From contig CAZABS010000049.1 of assembly GCA_964483635.1 (NCBI GenBank), forward strand, positions 1 to 5,027: a stretch of DNA of 5,027 bases, written 5' to 3'. Source of the DNA: CAZABS01 sp964483635 (lineage in GTDB: Bacteria; Patescibacteriota; Minisyncoccia; Moranbacterales; UBA1568). The position numbers and the translations under genes are program-made. The notes beneath the pieces are model-generated. The model did no database searches and was not told where the DNA came from. It was given only the letters and a program-made list of their open reading frames with translations. Each line of letters starts with the position of its first letter. Position 1 is the first letter of the stretch. This document shows positions 1 through 5,027 of the stretch, piece by piece.

Positions 1-971
1 CCGAGATGTTTGTAGCCTTCCGGGGTGACGACACGGCCACGGGGAGTGCGCTCGAGAAATCCAAGTTGGAGGAGGTATGGTTCAACCACGTCTTCAATGG
101 TTTGCATTTCTTCTCCGGTGACGCTCGCCACTGCCTGAAGTCCGGCAGGTCCGCCCTTGAATTTCTTGATAATAGTCTCGAGGATATGACGATCAGCAGG
201 ATCAAGGCCGAGTTCATCAATTTCAAAAAGGGTGAGAGCACGTTTGGCAATATCAAGCGTAATGACACCAGTGCCGTGTACTTCAGCATAATCTCGCACT
301 CGCTTTAAGATGCGATTCGCAACTCGAGGAGTTCGGCGGCTTGCACCGGCAATTTTGGCGCGTCCAACAGGATCTATGTCTACCCCAAGTATGCTGGCAG
401 AACGTTCGATAATTTCTTCAATTTCTTCATTGGTATAAAATTCAAGCCGATGAGTTGACCCAAAGCGATTGCGGAGTGGATTGGTGAGTGATCCAAGACG
501 CGTGGTAGCTCCAATGAGTGTGAACCGAGGAAGATCAAGCTGGATTGTACGTGCTGCTGGACCCTTACCAATAATAATATCGAGCTTGTAATCCTCCATG
601 GCGGGATAGAGCACTTCCTCGATAGATTTGTTGAGTCGATGAATTTCATCAATAAAGAGCACATCTCCTGGTTCGAGGTTGGTGAGGATACTTCCGAGAT
701 CGCCGACTCGTTCGATGGCTGGGCCAGACGTTACCCGGATATTAACACCCATTTCTTTCGCGATGATGTGAGCCAGGGTGGTTTTTCCAAGTCCTGCTGA
801 GCCATACAGTAACACATGATCGATAGATTCCCCACGCTTCTTTGCGGCCTGAATAAAAATTTCCAAATTCTGTTTGATTTTTTCTTGCCCAATATATTCC
901 GCAAACGCCTGAGGGCGGAGCGTCGTATCCAGAACGACATCTTCTTCTTTTTCGGTAGCTGTGGTAATCAT
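1..971 (-). CDS. ruvB: Holliday junction branch migration ATPase RuvB (3' end cut by window edge)
   Basis: RuvB is the hexameric AAA+ motor that, with RuvA, drives branch migration of Holliday junctions in recombinational repair. The reading frame runs from ATG at 971 off the left edge, giving 323 codons; the E. coli protein has 336 residues, so only the extreme C-terminus is missing. Visible motifs: N-terminal LRPQAFAEYIGQE (18-30), Walker A GSAGLGKTT (57-65), Walker B LFIDEIHRLN (105-114), sensor 1 GATTR (154-158), arginine-finger segment NPLRNRFG (164-171), sensor 2 TPRVANR (214-220), and a winged-helix C-terminus with GGPAGLQ and RTPRGRVVTPEGY. An in-frame TAG lies three codons upstream, so 971 is the earliest ATG available. 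No Shine-Dalgarno is visible. Unusual: Walker A has SA where RuvB normally has PP, PLRDRFG reads PLRNRFG, and SRGTPR reads SRRTPR. No ruvA or ruvC is in view. Identity is very secure. Confidence 0.97.
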   Translation of the reverse strand, partial: MITTATEKEEDVVLDTTLRPQAFAEYIGQEKIKQNLEIFIQAAKKRGESIDHVLLYGSAGLGKTTLAHIIAKEMGVNIRVTSGPAIERVGDLGSILTNLEPGDVLFIDEIHRLNKSIEEVLYPAMEDYKLDIIIGKGPAARTIQLDLPRFTLIGATTRLGSLTNPLRNRFGSTHRLEFYTNEEIEEIIERSASILGVDIDPVGRAKIAGASRRTPRVANRILKRVRDYAEVHGTGVITLDIAKRALTLFEIDELGLDPADRHILETIIKKFKGGPAGLQAVASVTGEEMQTIEDVVEPYLLQLGFLERTPRGRVVTPEGYKHL

Positions 972-1011
972 AGGGTTCTATTTGGAAACTTCAAGGGAAA
1001 GAAGTACAGGT

Positions 1012-1040
1012 ATTTTACCACCTCTTTTGGCTCCATCCAA
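1012..1040 (-). promoter_or_regulatory. Predicted ruvB promoter with extended -10
   Basis: On the minus strand, TTGGAT (1040-1035) and TAAAAT (1017-1012) are separated by exactly 17 bases. The -10 is preceded by TGG, which fits an extended TGn element. Transcription would begin near 1005, leaving a leader of about 34 bases before the ruvB ATG at 971, with no evident ribosome binding site. The -10 is good (5 of 6 matches to TATAAT) and the -35 is weak, so this is a sequence-based prediction only. Confidence 0.6.
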
Positions 1041-1075
1041 TTGATACCGAATTGATCGAAAAGTCCTTTTTTAAG

Positions 1076-1097
1076 CCAAAAGAAGTTGTCTTTTAGG
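1076..1097. repeat. Short imperfect inverted repeat between divergent promoters
   Basis: CCAAAAGA (1076-1083) faces TCTTTTAGG (1089-1097) across the 5-base loop AGTTG, with one bulged A at 1095. It lies between the ruvB promoter and the plus-strand promoter at 1103. It could be a binding site for a regulator or a chance A/T-rich dyad. No run of T follows directly on either strand, so I do not call it a terminator. Confidence 0.3.
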
Positions 1098-1102
1098 TGG
1101 GG

Positions 1103-1131
1103 TTGACAGAAATCTGTCTCTATGCTAAACT
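1103..1131 (+). promoter_or_regulatory. Strong plus-strand promoter of the intergenic RNA
   Basis: A perfect -35 box TTGACA (1103-1108) is followed after 17 bases by TAAACT (1126-1131). The TGC just before that box makes an extended -10, TGCTAAACT. Transcription should start near 1138. No plausible plus-strand protein gene follows before the convergent pilB gene, so the promoter most likely serves a non-coding RNA. A perfect dyad overlaps the -35 box (separate entry). This is the best promoter match in the window. Confidence 0.7.
1105..1118. promoter_or_regulatory. Operator-like palindrome over the -35 box
   Basis: GACAGA (1105-1110) and TCTGTC (1113-1118) are perfect reverse complements separated by AA. 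The dyad overlaps the last four bases of the TTGACA box and runs into the spacer, a classic position for a repressor or activator to act. No cognate regulator is encoded in the window and I do not recognise the site as a known operator. Confidence 0.45.
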
Positions 1132-1180
1132 GGCAAGTCATTTCAGAAGCCAAATATCAAATATCAAAAAGAAAAAAACA

Positions 1181-1212
1181 AAAAGAGGCGCCTTTCTGGT
1201 GGGCTCTTTTTT
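1181..1212 (+). terminator. Hairpin with U-run inside the RNA leader (possible attenuator)
   Basis: AAAAGAG (1181-1187) pairs with CTCTTTT (1204-1210). After a small G/GG internal loop, CGCC (1189-1192) pairs with GGTG (1198-1201) around the loop TTTCT. The T-run 1207-1212 follows on the plus strand, so the hairpin could end about 75-nt transcripts from the 1103 promoter or act as a conditional terminator ahead of the structured core. An A-rich stretch on the left means it could also work for minus-strand transcription towards ruvB. The G1190·U1200 pair favours the plus strand. Confidence 0.5.
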
Positions 1213-1441
1213 CTACACCAAGTTCTTTTGAAAACTCTTCACATGTAGACAATTGGGAAGCACTATCTTTTCTTCTCAACCAGGAGGGGTCTGCCTTTGG
1301 GCAAGTCAAGACTGGGTAGTTGGGTTTCGGCTCGGCTACACCTCGACACCAATCCATTCCTTGGGCTCCCATGCCCGAGGCCTTGTCTACAGGTGAAGGG
1401 TTTTTGTAAAAGAAAACACACTTTGGAAGACATCTCCCAAT

Positions 1442-1474
1442 AAAAAAATTCTGGTTCATTGCCAGAATTTTTTT
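1442..1474. terminator. Bidirectional intrinsic terminator between RNA gene and pilB
   Basis: A perfect 13-bp inverted repeat: seven A, then TTCTGG (1442-1454), pairs with CCAGAA, then seven T (1462-1474), around the 7-base loop TTCATTG. The symmetry gives a GC-containing stem followed by a T-run on both strands. It can therefore end the plus-strand RNA and the convergent pilB transcript, whose stop codon lies only 8 bp beyond the right arm. Very clear from sequence. Confidence 0.9.
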
Positions 1475-1482
1475 ATTTCTTC

Positions 1483-3267
1483 CTATGCTTTGGGAGAGGA
1501 TGGAGCACTTCTTTCAATGGGCGGTTTTTCTGGCGGAGCCGATTCATCGATGTCGAATTCTTTATAGAGTTCATGGAGTGACTCATCTTTTCCGGTAGAT
1601 CGCCAAACCTCATCCAAGGTGGTTATTCCATCGAGAACCTTGAGGAGCCCATCTTGTGACATCGTAATGAGACCGTTTGAGTAGGCAATATCAAACATTT
1701 CTTTTTCTGTACCGAGCTCACCAATGGAATCTCGAAGAGACTGGGTAATTGGGATTACTTCGAATATACCCTTTCGGCCATAGTATCCGGTAAAGTTGCA
1801 GGCGAGACAACCCTTTGGCCGGTATAAGAGTTCAATTTTTTCAGGAATTTCGATTTGTGCTTGAGGAGAGACCATCTCGAGCAGCTTATGGATAGCCCGC
1901 ACCGTTTGTGGCGCTGGAGCGTAGGCTTCTTTGCATTTGGCACACAAAATTCGTACCAAGCGTTGTCCGATAATGAGGTTGACTGCTGAAGCGATAAGGG
2001 ATGGTTTCACACCAAGTTCAAGGAGACGTGGAATAGTTGCAATGGCATTATTGGTATGGACTGTTGAGAGTACCAGATGTCCTGTGAGAGCAGCATTGAT
2101 GGCAATGTCGGCCGTCTCATCATCACGGATTTCCCCGACCAAGACAACATCTGGATCCTGACGCACGATGGCTCGCAGGGCTGTGGCGAACGTATACTCA
2201 CGATCTTTGGAAACTTCAGTTTGAACGATACCTGGTAAAGAGTATTCAATGGGGTCTTCGACCGTGATAATTTTTATTTCTGGGGAGTTAATTTTTTGGA
2301 GAATACTATAGAGTGTAGTTGTTTTTCCCGATCCGGTTGGACCAGTATTGAGGATCATTCCATTGGTTCTCTGGATAGCTTGCTCAATAGCAGCATAGGA
2401 TGTTCCTCGTAAACCGAGGGCAGCCATCTCAACAAAGACGTCGTCGCGATTGAGGAGGCGCATGTTGATATTTTCACCATGATTTCCAGGAATGATCGAA
2501 ACGCGAATATCGATCCGTTCTTCTCCCAGGAGAATGAAAAAATGTCCGTCTTGTGCTCGATCACGAATGTTGAGTTTCATCGAAGCGAGCATCTTGATAC
2601 GTGCAAGCGCAAGATGGTAGATCGAGTGGGGGAGATTTCCAATATCCTGTAAGATGCCATCAATACGGTAGCGCAAACGAGCCGTATCTTCTCCGGGTTC
2701 GATATGTACGTCGCTTCCACGAAGTTTGGTGGCTCCCGCAAGTACAACTTCAATAATTTGGGAAGTTGAAATTGCAGAGTGTTCTTTTAACTTCAGAAGA
2801 TCACCAAAGTTTTTTTCAAAAGCATCAAGATCTTCTCCCTTGAGAGAGACCCGCATGAGGTCAAGGCTTTCGAGTAACAAGTGTTTACCATAACTTGCCC
2901 ATACTTTCTCGAGTGATGGCTGCGAAGCTACGGTCAGAGTAACCCGCCATCCACGTGAATCGGCAAGTGCTTGGCAGTAGGATTGGGCTTCGGCGTCATT
3001 GGGATTTTTGAGGGCAAGAAATGCATGGGAACCATCTTTTTTGAAAAGCGCGAGGCCATGTTTTTTGGCATCAGCTTCTGGGAGTACGTTGACGGCCTCA
3101 GGATCAGCGGGATAGAGATGAAGATCGACGTAAGGGAGACCAACTTCCTCCGCGAGTTTCTCTGCTTCTGCCTCTATAGATTGAGTGCGGAGCTTCTTGA
3201 GAATATCGCTTGTTTGTTTTTCTTTTTCAACCGAACTGGGACGAAGTTCACGTGTTACTTTGGGCAT
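1483..3267 (-). CDS. pilB: Type IV pilus / type II secretion assembly ATPase, PilB/GspE family
   Basis: A cytoplasmic hexameric ATPase that powers pilin polymerisation at the inner-membrane platform. In the 594-residue product starting at 3267 (MPKVTREL), an N-terminal MshEN/T2SSE-type domain covers roughly 35-125. The ATPase core follows: SDVHIEP (185-191), Walker A GPTGSGKT (309-316), Asp box TVEDPIEY (335-342), Walker B region VVLVGEIRD (374-382) and His box STVHTN (401-406). A zinc-binding tetracysteine pair is present (C442/C445 and C487/C490). All catalytic elements look intact, so this is probably an extension ATPase; the Cys pairs and N-domain argue against PilT. The C-terminus continues past the family core as a Pro/Ser/Glu-rich tail of about 35 residues. 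An in-frame ATG at 3309 lies upstream of the predicted -10 box and is not preferred. No Shine-Dalgarno precedes 3267. No pilC, pilT or pilin gene adjoins, and the gene appears monocistronic. GspE is the alternative name. Confidence 0.93.
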   Translation of the reverse strand: MPKVTRELRPSSVEKEKQTSDILKKLRTQSIEAEAEKLAEEVGLPYVDLHLYPADPEAVNVLPEADAKKHGLALFKKDGSHAFLALKNPNDAEAQSYCQALADSRGWRVTLTVASQPSLEKVWASYGKHLLLESLDLMRVSLKGEDLDAFEKNFGDLLKLKEHSAISTSQIIEVVLAGATKLRGSDVHIEPGEDTARLRYRIDGILQDIGNLPHSIYHLALARIKMLASMKLNIRDRAQDGHFFILLGEERIDIRVSIIPGNHGENINMRLLNRDDVFVEMAALGLRGTSYAAIEQAIQRTNGMILNTGPTGSGKTTTLYSILQKINSPEIKIITVEDPIEYSLPGIVQTEVSKDREYTFATALRAIVRQDPDVVLVGEIRDDETADIAINAALTGHLVLSTVHTNNAIATIPRLLELGVKPSLIASAVNLIIGQRLVRILCAKCKEAYAPAPQTVRAIHKLLEMVSPQAQIEIPEKIELLYRPKGCLACNFTGYYGRKGIFEVIPITQSLRDSIGELGTEKEMFDIAYSNGLITMSQDGLLKVLDGITTLDEVWRSTGKDESLHELYKEFDIDESAPPEKPPIERSAPSSPKA

Positions 3268-3289
3268 AAGGATATTTTGGTATATATCG

Positions 3290-3295
3290 ATTATA
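3290..3295 (-). promoter_or_regulatory. Predicted -10 box of pilB
   Basis: The minus strand reads GCTATAATCG, a perfect TATAAT at 3295-3290. Transcription would start near 3283, about 16 bases before the ATG at 3267. No good -35 lies 16-18 bases upstream, where the sequence is the arm of the preceding terminator. The box is the main reason to choose the start at 3267 over the in-frame ATG at 3309, which would not be on this transcript. Confidence 0.5.
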
Positions 3296-3304
3296 GCGCG
3301 AAAC

Positions 3305-3330
3305 AACAAAAAAAGAGGAGGAGCCTCTTT
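3305..3330 (-). terminator. Intrinsic terminator after the DHH-like gene
   Basis: On the minus strand AAAGAGG (3330-3324) pairs perfectly with CCTCTTT (3318-3312) around the 5-base loop CTCCT, and a T-rich run follows (3311-3305, TTTTTTTG onward). It lies 34 bp after the stop codon of the upstream gene and just ahead of the pilB -10 box, so it separates the two genes into different transcription units. Confidence 0.8.
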
Positions 3331-3364
3331 CTTTAATCTTCTTCAGGGGTATTCATCGGGGGAT

Positions 3365-4501
3365 TTAGGAAAAGCTGGTCACCCATTCGCGTAACAGATT
3401 TTCAGCGGTCGTGAAGTCAGAGATTTCGAGCTCGCCTTCCAATGCGTCACCAACGAGTTTTCCATTTGTGAAAACAGACAGGATTTGTCTCAGACGGTCT
3501 TTGTCAGCGGTCTTAACAAATATTCGAAGTCTTGTATCACTTTCTTTGAAGAAGAGAGCAAAGACCGTAGCGCCAGAAAAACTTCCGCGGAGTTTGTCGA
3601 GTGCCGGAAGAAGATCATCCATTTTTGATCGACTCTCTACGAGATCTTCAATCGTAACCGGAGCCCAGAGTAATCTTTCAGATTCGAGATAGTGAACGTT
3701 TGCCATGATTCGGCCCCAGAGTTTGAGGAGATGGAGGGGTTGTGTCTTGTAGAGATTTTTGACGATTGTTTGCTGATCTGCTCCGGCAGCCATGAGGCGC
3801 GAAGCAAGTTCAAGTGCCCGAGGGGTAGTATTTTTACGCTGAAAGGATTCAGTGGCAGCGAGGATTCCCGTGAGGAGTGACTGAGAGATTGGTCCCGTGA
3901 GGAATTCTTTCCCAATTTTTTCTAATTGGAGAGTGATCACCTCTGCAACTGAAGAAGCAGTGACTTCGACGAGATTGAGCTGACCGAATTGTTCATTTTC
4001 ACCATGACAATCAATATCAATGAGGGGAACTTCGAAAAAAATATCCGGATTCTCTTCATACATTTTCCCCAGACTTTCTTTGTCGGAAGCGCCAAGCGTG
4101 ATGACGAGATCGTATTTGTACTTGGCGAGGATAAATGAAAAATCTCTTGGATCAATGGTGCCATGATCTGGGGTAAGAGAAATCCGGAGCTCTTTTTCGG
4201 TGCGTACCGTTTTGACGTCGAGAATGTTGTTGAACTCTGTGTTAAAGGAAAGTACGAAATCACGCGCCCCAGAAATAGCATCGAGGATGGTTTTCGGGAA
4301 AGGAAGAAAAGGAAGTTCTTTGAGGTGTTTTGATAAACCATCACCACCGAGAGAGACCTCCTTGCCTATTTTTTCGAGAAAAAGTCCAAGGGCACTCGCT
4401 GAGGCGAGGAGATCGATTGATGGATGAGGTGGAAGGAGAATGAGCGGATGAGTACTTCCATGGAGGAGTTCTTGGAATTGTTCTTCTTTCGAGAGGGACA
4501 T
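3365..4501 (-). CDS. Degenerate DHH/DHHA1-type phosphoesterase-like protein, probable pseudoenzyme
   Basis: The 378-residue product from ATG 4501 resembles the NrnA/RecJ-like DHH fold. Its N-terminal segment LILLPPHPSID (20-30) aligns with the first metal-binding motif (H-x-x-P-D-x-D). The segment LVITLGASDKESLG (132-145) aligns with the second, and DIDCHGENEQFG (162-173) with the DHH motif plus the following N and FG. AATESF (215-220) aligns with the DT-x-x-F motif, and the C-terminal region from about 310 resembles DHHA1. Most ligands are replaced: the motif I His by Pro and its first Asp by Ser, the motif II Asp by Gly/Ala, DHH by DCH, and DT by AT. The GGGH-type DHHA1 motif is absent (TNGKLVGDAL). 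Catalysis is therefore doubtful; a binding or regulatory role is inferred. An in-frame TTG at 4573 would add 24 residues but sits in the predicted -35 box. The gene is divergent from tsaE. No function is assigned. Confidence 0.75.
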   Translation of the reverse strand: MSLSKEEQFQELLHGSTHPLILLPPHPSIDLLASASALGLFLEKIGKEVSLGGDGLSKHLKELPFLPFPKTILDAISGARDFVLSFNTEFNNILDVKTVRTEKELRISLTPDHGTIDPRDFSFILAKYKYDLVITLGASDKESLGKMYEENPDIFFEVPLIDIDCHGENEQFGQLNLVEVTASSVAEVITLQLEKIGKEFLTGPISQSLLTGILAATESFQRKNTTPRALELASRLMAAGADQQTIVKNLYKTQPLHLLKLWGRIMANVHYLESERLLWAPVTIEDLVESRSKMDDLLPALDKLRGSFSGATVFALFFKESDTRLRIFVKTADKDRLRQILSVFTNGKLVGDALEGELEISDFTTAENLLREWVTSFS

Positions 4502-4544
4502 ACCAGACGGGGTGTCGAGAGGAATTAGGGTGGGATAGTGGGCT

Positions 4545-4573
4545 AGGATAGCAGGGAAAATGAGGGGAGTCAA
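4545..4573 (-). promoter_or_regulatory. Predicted promoter of the DHH-like gene
   Basis: The minus strand carries TTGACT (4573-4568), 17 bases, then TATCCT (4550-4545). Transcription would start near 4538 and leave about 37 bases before ATG 4501. The -35 has five of six and the -10 four of six consensus bases. It overlaps the more upstream possible TTG start, which argues for the ATG at 4501. Confidence 0.5.
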
Positions 4574-4584
4574 ACGGAGGAGGC

Positions 4585-4616
4585 TTGTTTTCTCTCGGGG
4601 TGGGATCTACTATGAT
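4585..4616 (+). promoter_or_regulatory. Predicted tsaE promoter, probably giving a leaderless mRNA
   Basis: TTGTTT (4585-4590) is followed 17 bases later by TACTAT (4608-4613). An alternative and better -10 is TATGAT (4611-4616), 20 bases away. The ATG at 4623 begins only 6 bases after TATGAT, so the predicted start of transcription falls on or within a few bases of the start codon. The -35 is 11 bp from that of the divergent DHH-like gene. Confidence 0.45.
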
Positions 4617-4622
4617 GAAGCT

Positions 4623-5027
4623 ATGGACTATCTCACTCGAAATAGGCAGGAAACCTATCAGTTCGGACATACCTTGGCGGAGAGACTTGAACCAGGGAGC
4701 CTTGCTGCGTTTTCCGGAGATCTCGGGGCGGGTAAGACCACGCTGATTCAGGGTGTTCTCGAGGCACTTGGTGCAGAAAAGCCGTATGTGAGCCCGACCT
4801 TTGTTCTTATGAAGCAGTATGATCTTATCCAACCGGTTCGGGGGATTGAACGCGTGTATCATGTTGATGCGTATCGGGTTGAGGAAAAGGATTTCAAATC
4901 GCTTGGATTCGAAGAATGGGTAACTGACCCTGCGGGGATTGTTCTTGTCGAGTGGCCCGAGCGTATCAAAAACCTACTTCCAGAAAAACGTGTAGTAATT
5001 TCGCTCCGCTCCCTCTCCGAAACCGAA
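4623..5027 (+). CDS. tsaE: tRNA t6A biosynthesis ATPase TsaE (3' end cut by window edge)
   Basis: TsaE (formerly YjeE) is the small P-loop ATPase that works with TsaB and TsaD to transfer threonylcarbamoyl to A37 of ANN-decoding tRNAs, giving t6A. The frame opens at ATG 4623 and stays open for 135 codons to the right edge; family members are usually about 150-160 residues, so a short C-terminal piece is missing. Family motifs are clear: Walker A GDLGAGKT (32-39), SPTF (57-60), HVDAYR (80-85, the H-x-D-x-Y-R element) and VEWPER (109-114). The N-terminus, a short helix ending in FGHTLAERL before the P-loop, is normal length, which supports this start. The ATGs at 4612 and 4615 are out of frame. 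No tsaB, tsaD or rimI is visible on this side; they could follow beyond the edge. Identity is very secure. Confidence 0.96.
   Translation, partial: MDYLTRNRQETYQFGHTLAERLEPGSLAAFSGDLGAGKTTLIQGVLEALGAEKPYVSPTFVLMKQYDLIQPVRGIERVYHVDAYRVEEKDFKSLGFEEWVTDPAGIVLVEWPERIKNLLPEKRVVISLRSLSETE

Larger units (their letters stand above)
1138..1474 (+). ncRNA. Candidate structured non-coding RNA of unknown family
   Basis: From the predicted start (about 1138) to the terminator at 1442-1474 the transcript would be about 335 nt. The core is a long helix pairing 1218-1252 with 1383-1426. From the inside outwards it comprises UGUAGACAA/UUGUCUACA (9 bp, perfect), an A1243/G1392 mismatch, CUUCAC/GUGAAG, a U·G pair, CAAAA/UUUUG-type pairing, UUCUUUU/AAAAGAA, and CCAAG/CUUUGG with one bulge. 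Enclosed hairpins are 1272-1289 (loop AACCAG), 1292-1303 (UGCC, loop UUUG, GGCA), 1316-1339 (nine pairs, loop UUUCGG) and 1359-1380 (eight pairs, loop UCCCAU). Several stems use G·U pairs that would become A·C on the other strand, which supports plus-strand transcription. A very long helix with a small hairpin on the 3' side of an open centre loosely recalls 6S RNA, but the multibranched interior does not match it well. I did not find the signature sequences of RNase P RNA, tmRNA or SRP RNA. The RNA assignment is fairly likely; the family is unknown. Confidence 0.6.

Noticed and set aside
1122..1319. Plus-strand open frame of 65 codons starting within the -10 region
   Set aside because: Its ATG precedes the predicted transcription start, so it would not be on the transcript. 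Its sequence is low-complexity (Lys, Gln, Ser) and crosses the hairpin.
1216..1426. Confident assignment as 6S RNA
   Set aside because: The long closing helix and the 3'-side hairpin fit loosely, but the interior folds better as several short hairpins than as the single long apical stem expected of 6S RNA. Kept only as a possibility.
1157..1459. Minus-strand open frame of 100 codons across the intergenic region
   Set aside because: It starts inside the bidirectional terminator, has no promoter or ribosome site, resembles no protein family I recognise, and exactly overlaps the self-complementary RNA region. An RNA gene explains the sequence better.
1138..1474. RNase P RNA, tmRNA or SRP RNA as the identity of the intergenic RNA
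   Set aside because: I looked for the RNase P GAGGAAAGTCC-type element, a tRNA-like T-arm (GGTTCGA) with an alanine-rich tag frame, and the SRP GGAAGGAAGCAG-type loop. None is present. GGGAAGCA at 1255-1262 is only a partial resemblance to the last.
3268..3309. Upstream in-frame ATG of pilB at 3309
   Set aside because: The TATAAT box at 3290-3295 lies inside this extension, so the transcript would begin after it. The 14 extra residues do not match the family N-terminus.
4502..4573. Upstream TTG start of the DHH-like gene at 4573
   Set aside because: The TTG is part of the predicted -35 box TTGACT, and the extra 24 residues are proline-rich without family resemblance. The ATG at 4501 gives the usual distance to the first motif.
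1..5027. CRISPR array, insertion sequence, tRNA or phage attachment site
   Set aside because: No regularly spaced repeats, no transposase-like frame with terminal inverted repeats, and no tRNA T-arm sequence were seen on either strand.

Overview
The window reads as a piece of bacterial chromosome made of four separately transcribed protein genes and one intergenic stretch that probably encodes a structured RNA. Likely source: a Candidate Phyla Radiation (Patescibacteria) bacterium. This is an inference from several weak signs: no start has a recognisable Shine-Dalgarno sequence, the housekeeping genes are scattered rather than in their usual operons, RuvB departs from consensus in several motifs, and a DHH-type protein has lost most of its metal ligands. 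Stops seen are TAG and TAA, and no in-frame TGA reassignment is needed.

Layout from left to right. (1) 1-971, minus strand: ruvB, the Holliday-junction branch-migration motor, missing only its last few residues at the left edge, with an extended -10 promoter at 1012-1040. (2) 972-1482: a 511-bp gap without a credible protein gene. It holds a strong plus-strand promoter (TTGACA, 17 bp, TGCTAAACT), a hairpin with a U-run, and then a region (about 1218-1426) that folds into a long, nearly continuous helix closing a junction of small hairpins. A perfect 13-bp bidirectional terminator follows. Promoter, fold and terminator together look like a stand-alone non-coding RNA gene, and I could not assign it to a known family. 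(3) 1483-3267, minus: a PilB/GspE-type ATPase that powers type IV pilus or type II secretion assembly. (4) 3365-4501, minus: a degenerate DHH/DHHA1-like protein that looks like a pseudoenzyme. (5) 4623-5027, plus: tsaE, cut by the right edge, needed for the t6A tRNA modification.

The minus genes are not one operon. The DHH-like gene ends in its own terminator (3305-3330) before a new -10 box for pilB, pilB ends in the shared bidirectional terminator (1442-1474), and ruvB has its own promoter. The DHH-like gene and tsaE diverge from back-to-back promoters at about 4545-4616. The tsaE -10 box is so close to its ATG that the mRNA is probably leaderless. The genes do not form one pathway: they cover DNA recombination, surface appendage assembly, an unknown nucleotide-related role and tRNA modification. 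The most interesting item is the structured RNA locus at about 1103-1474.
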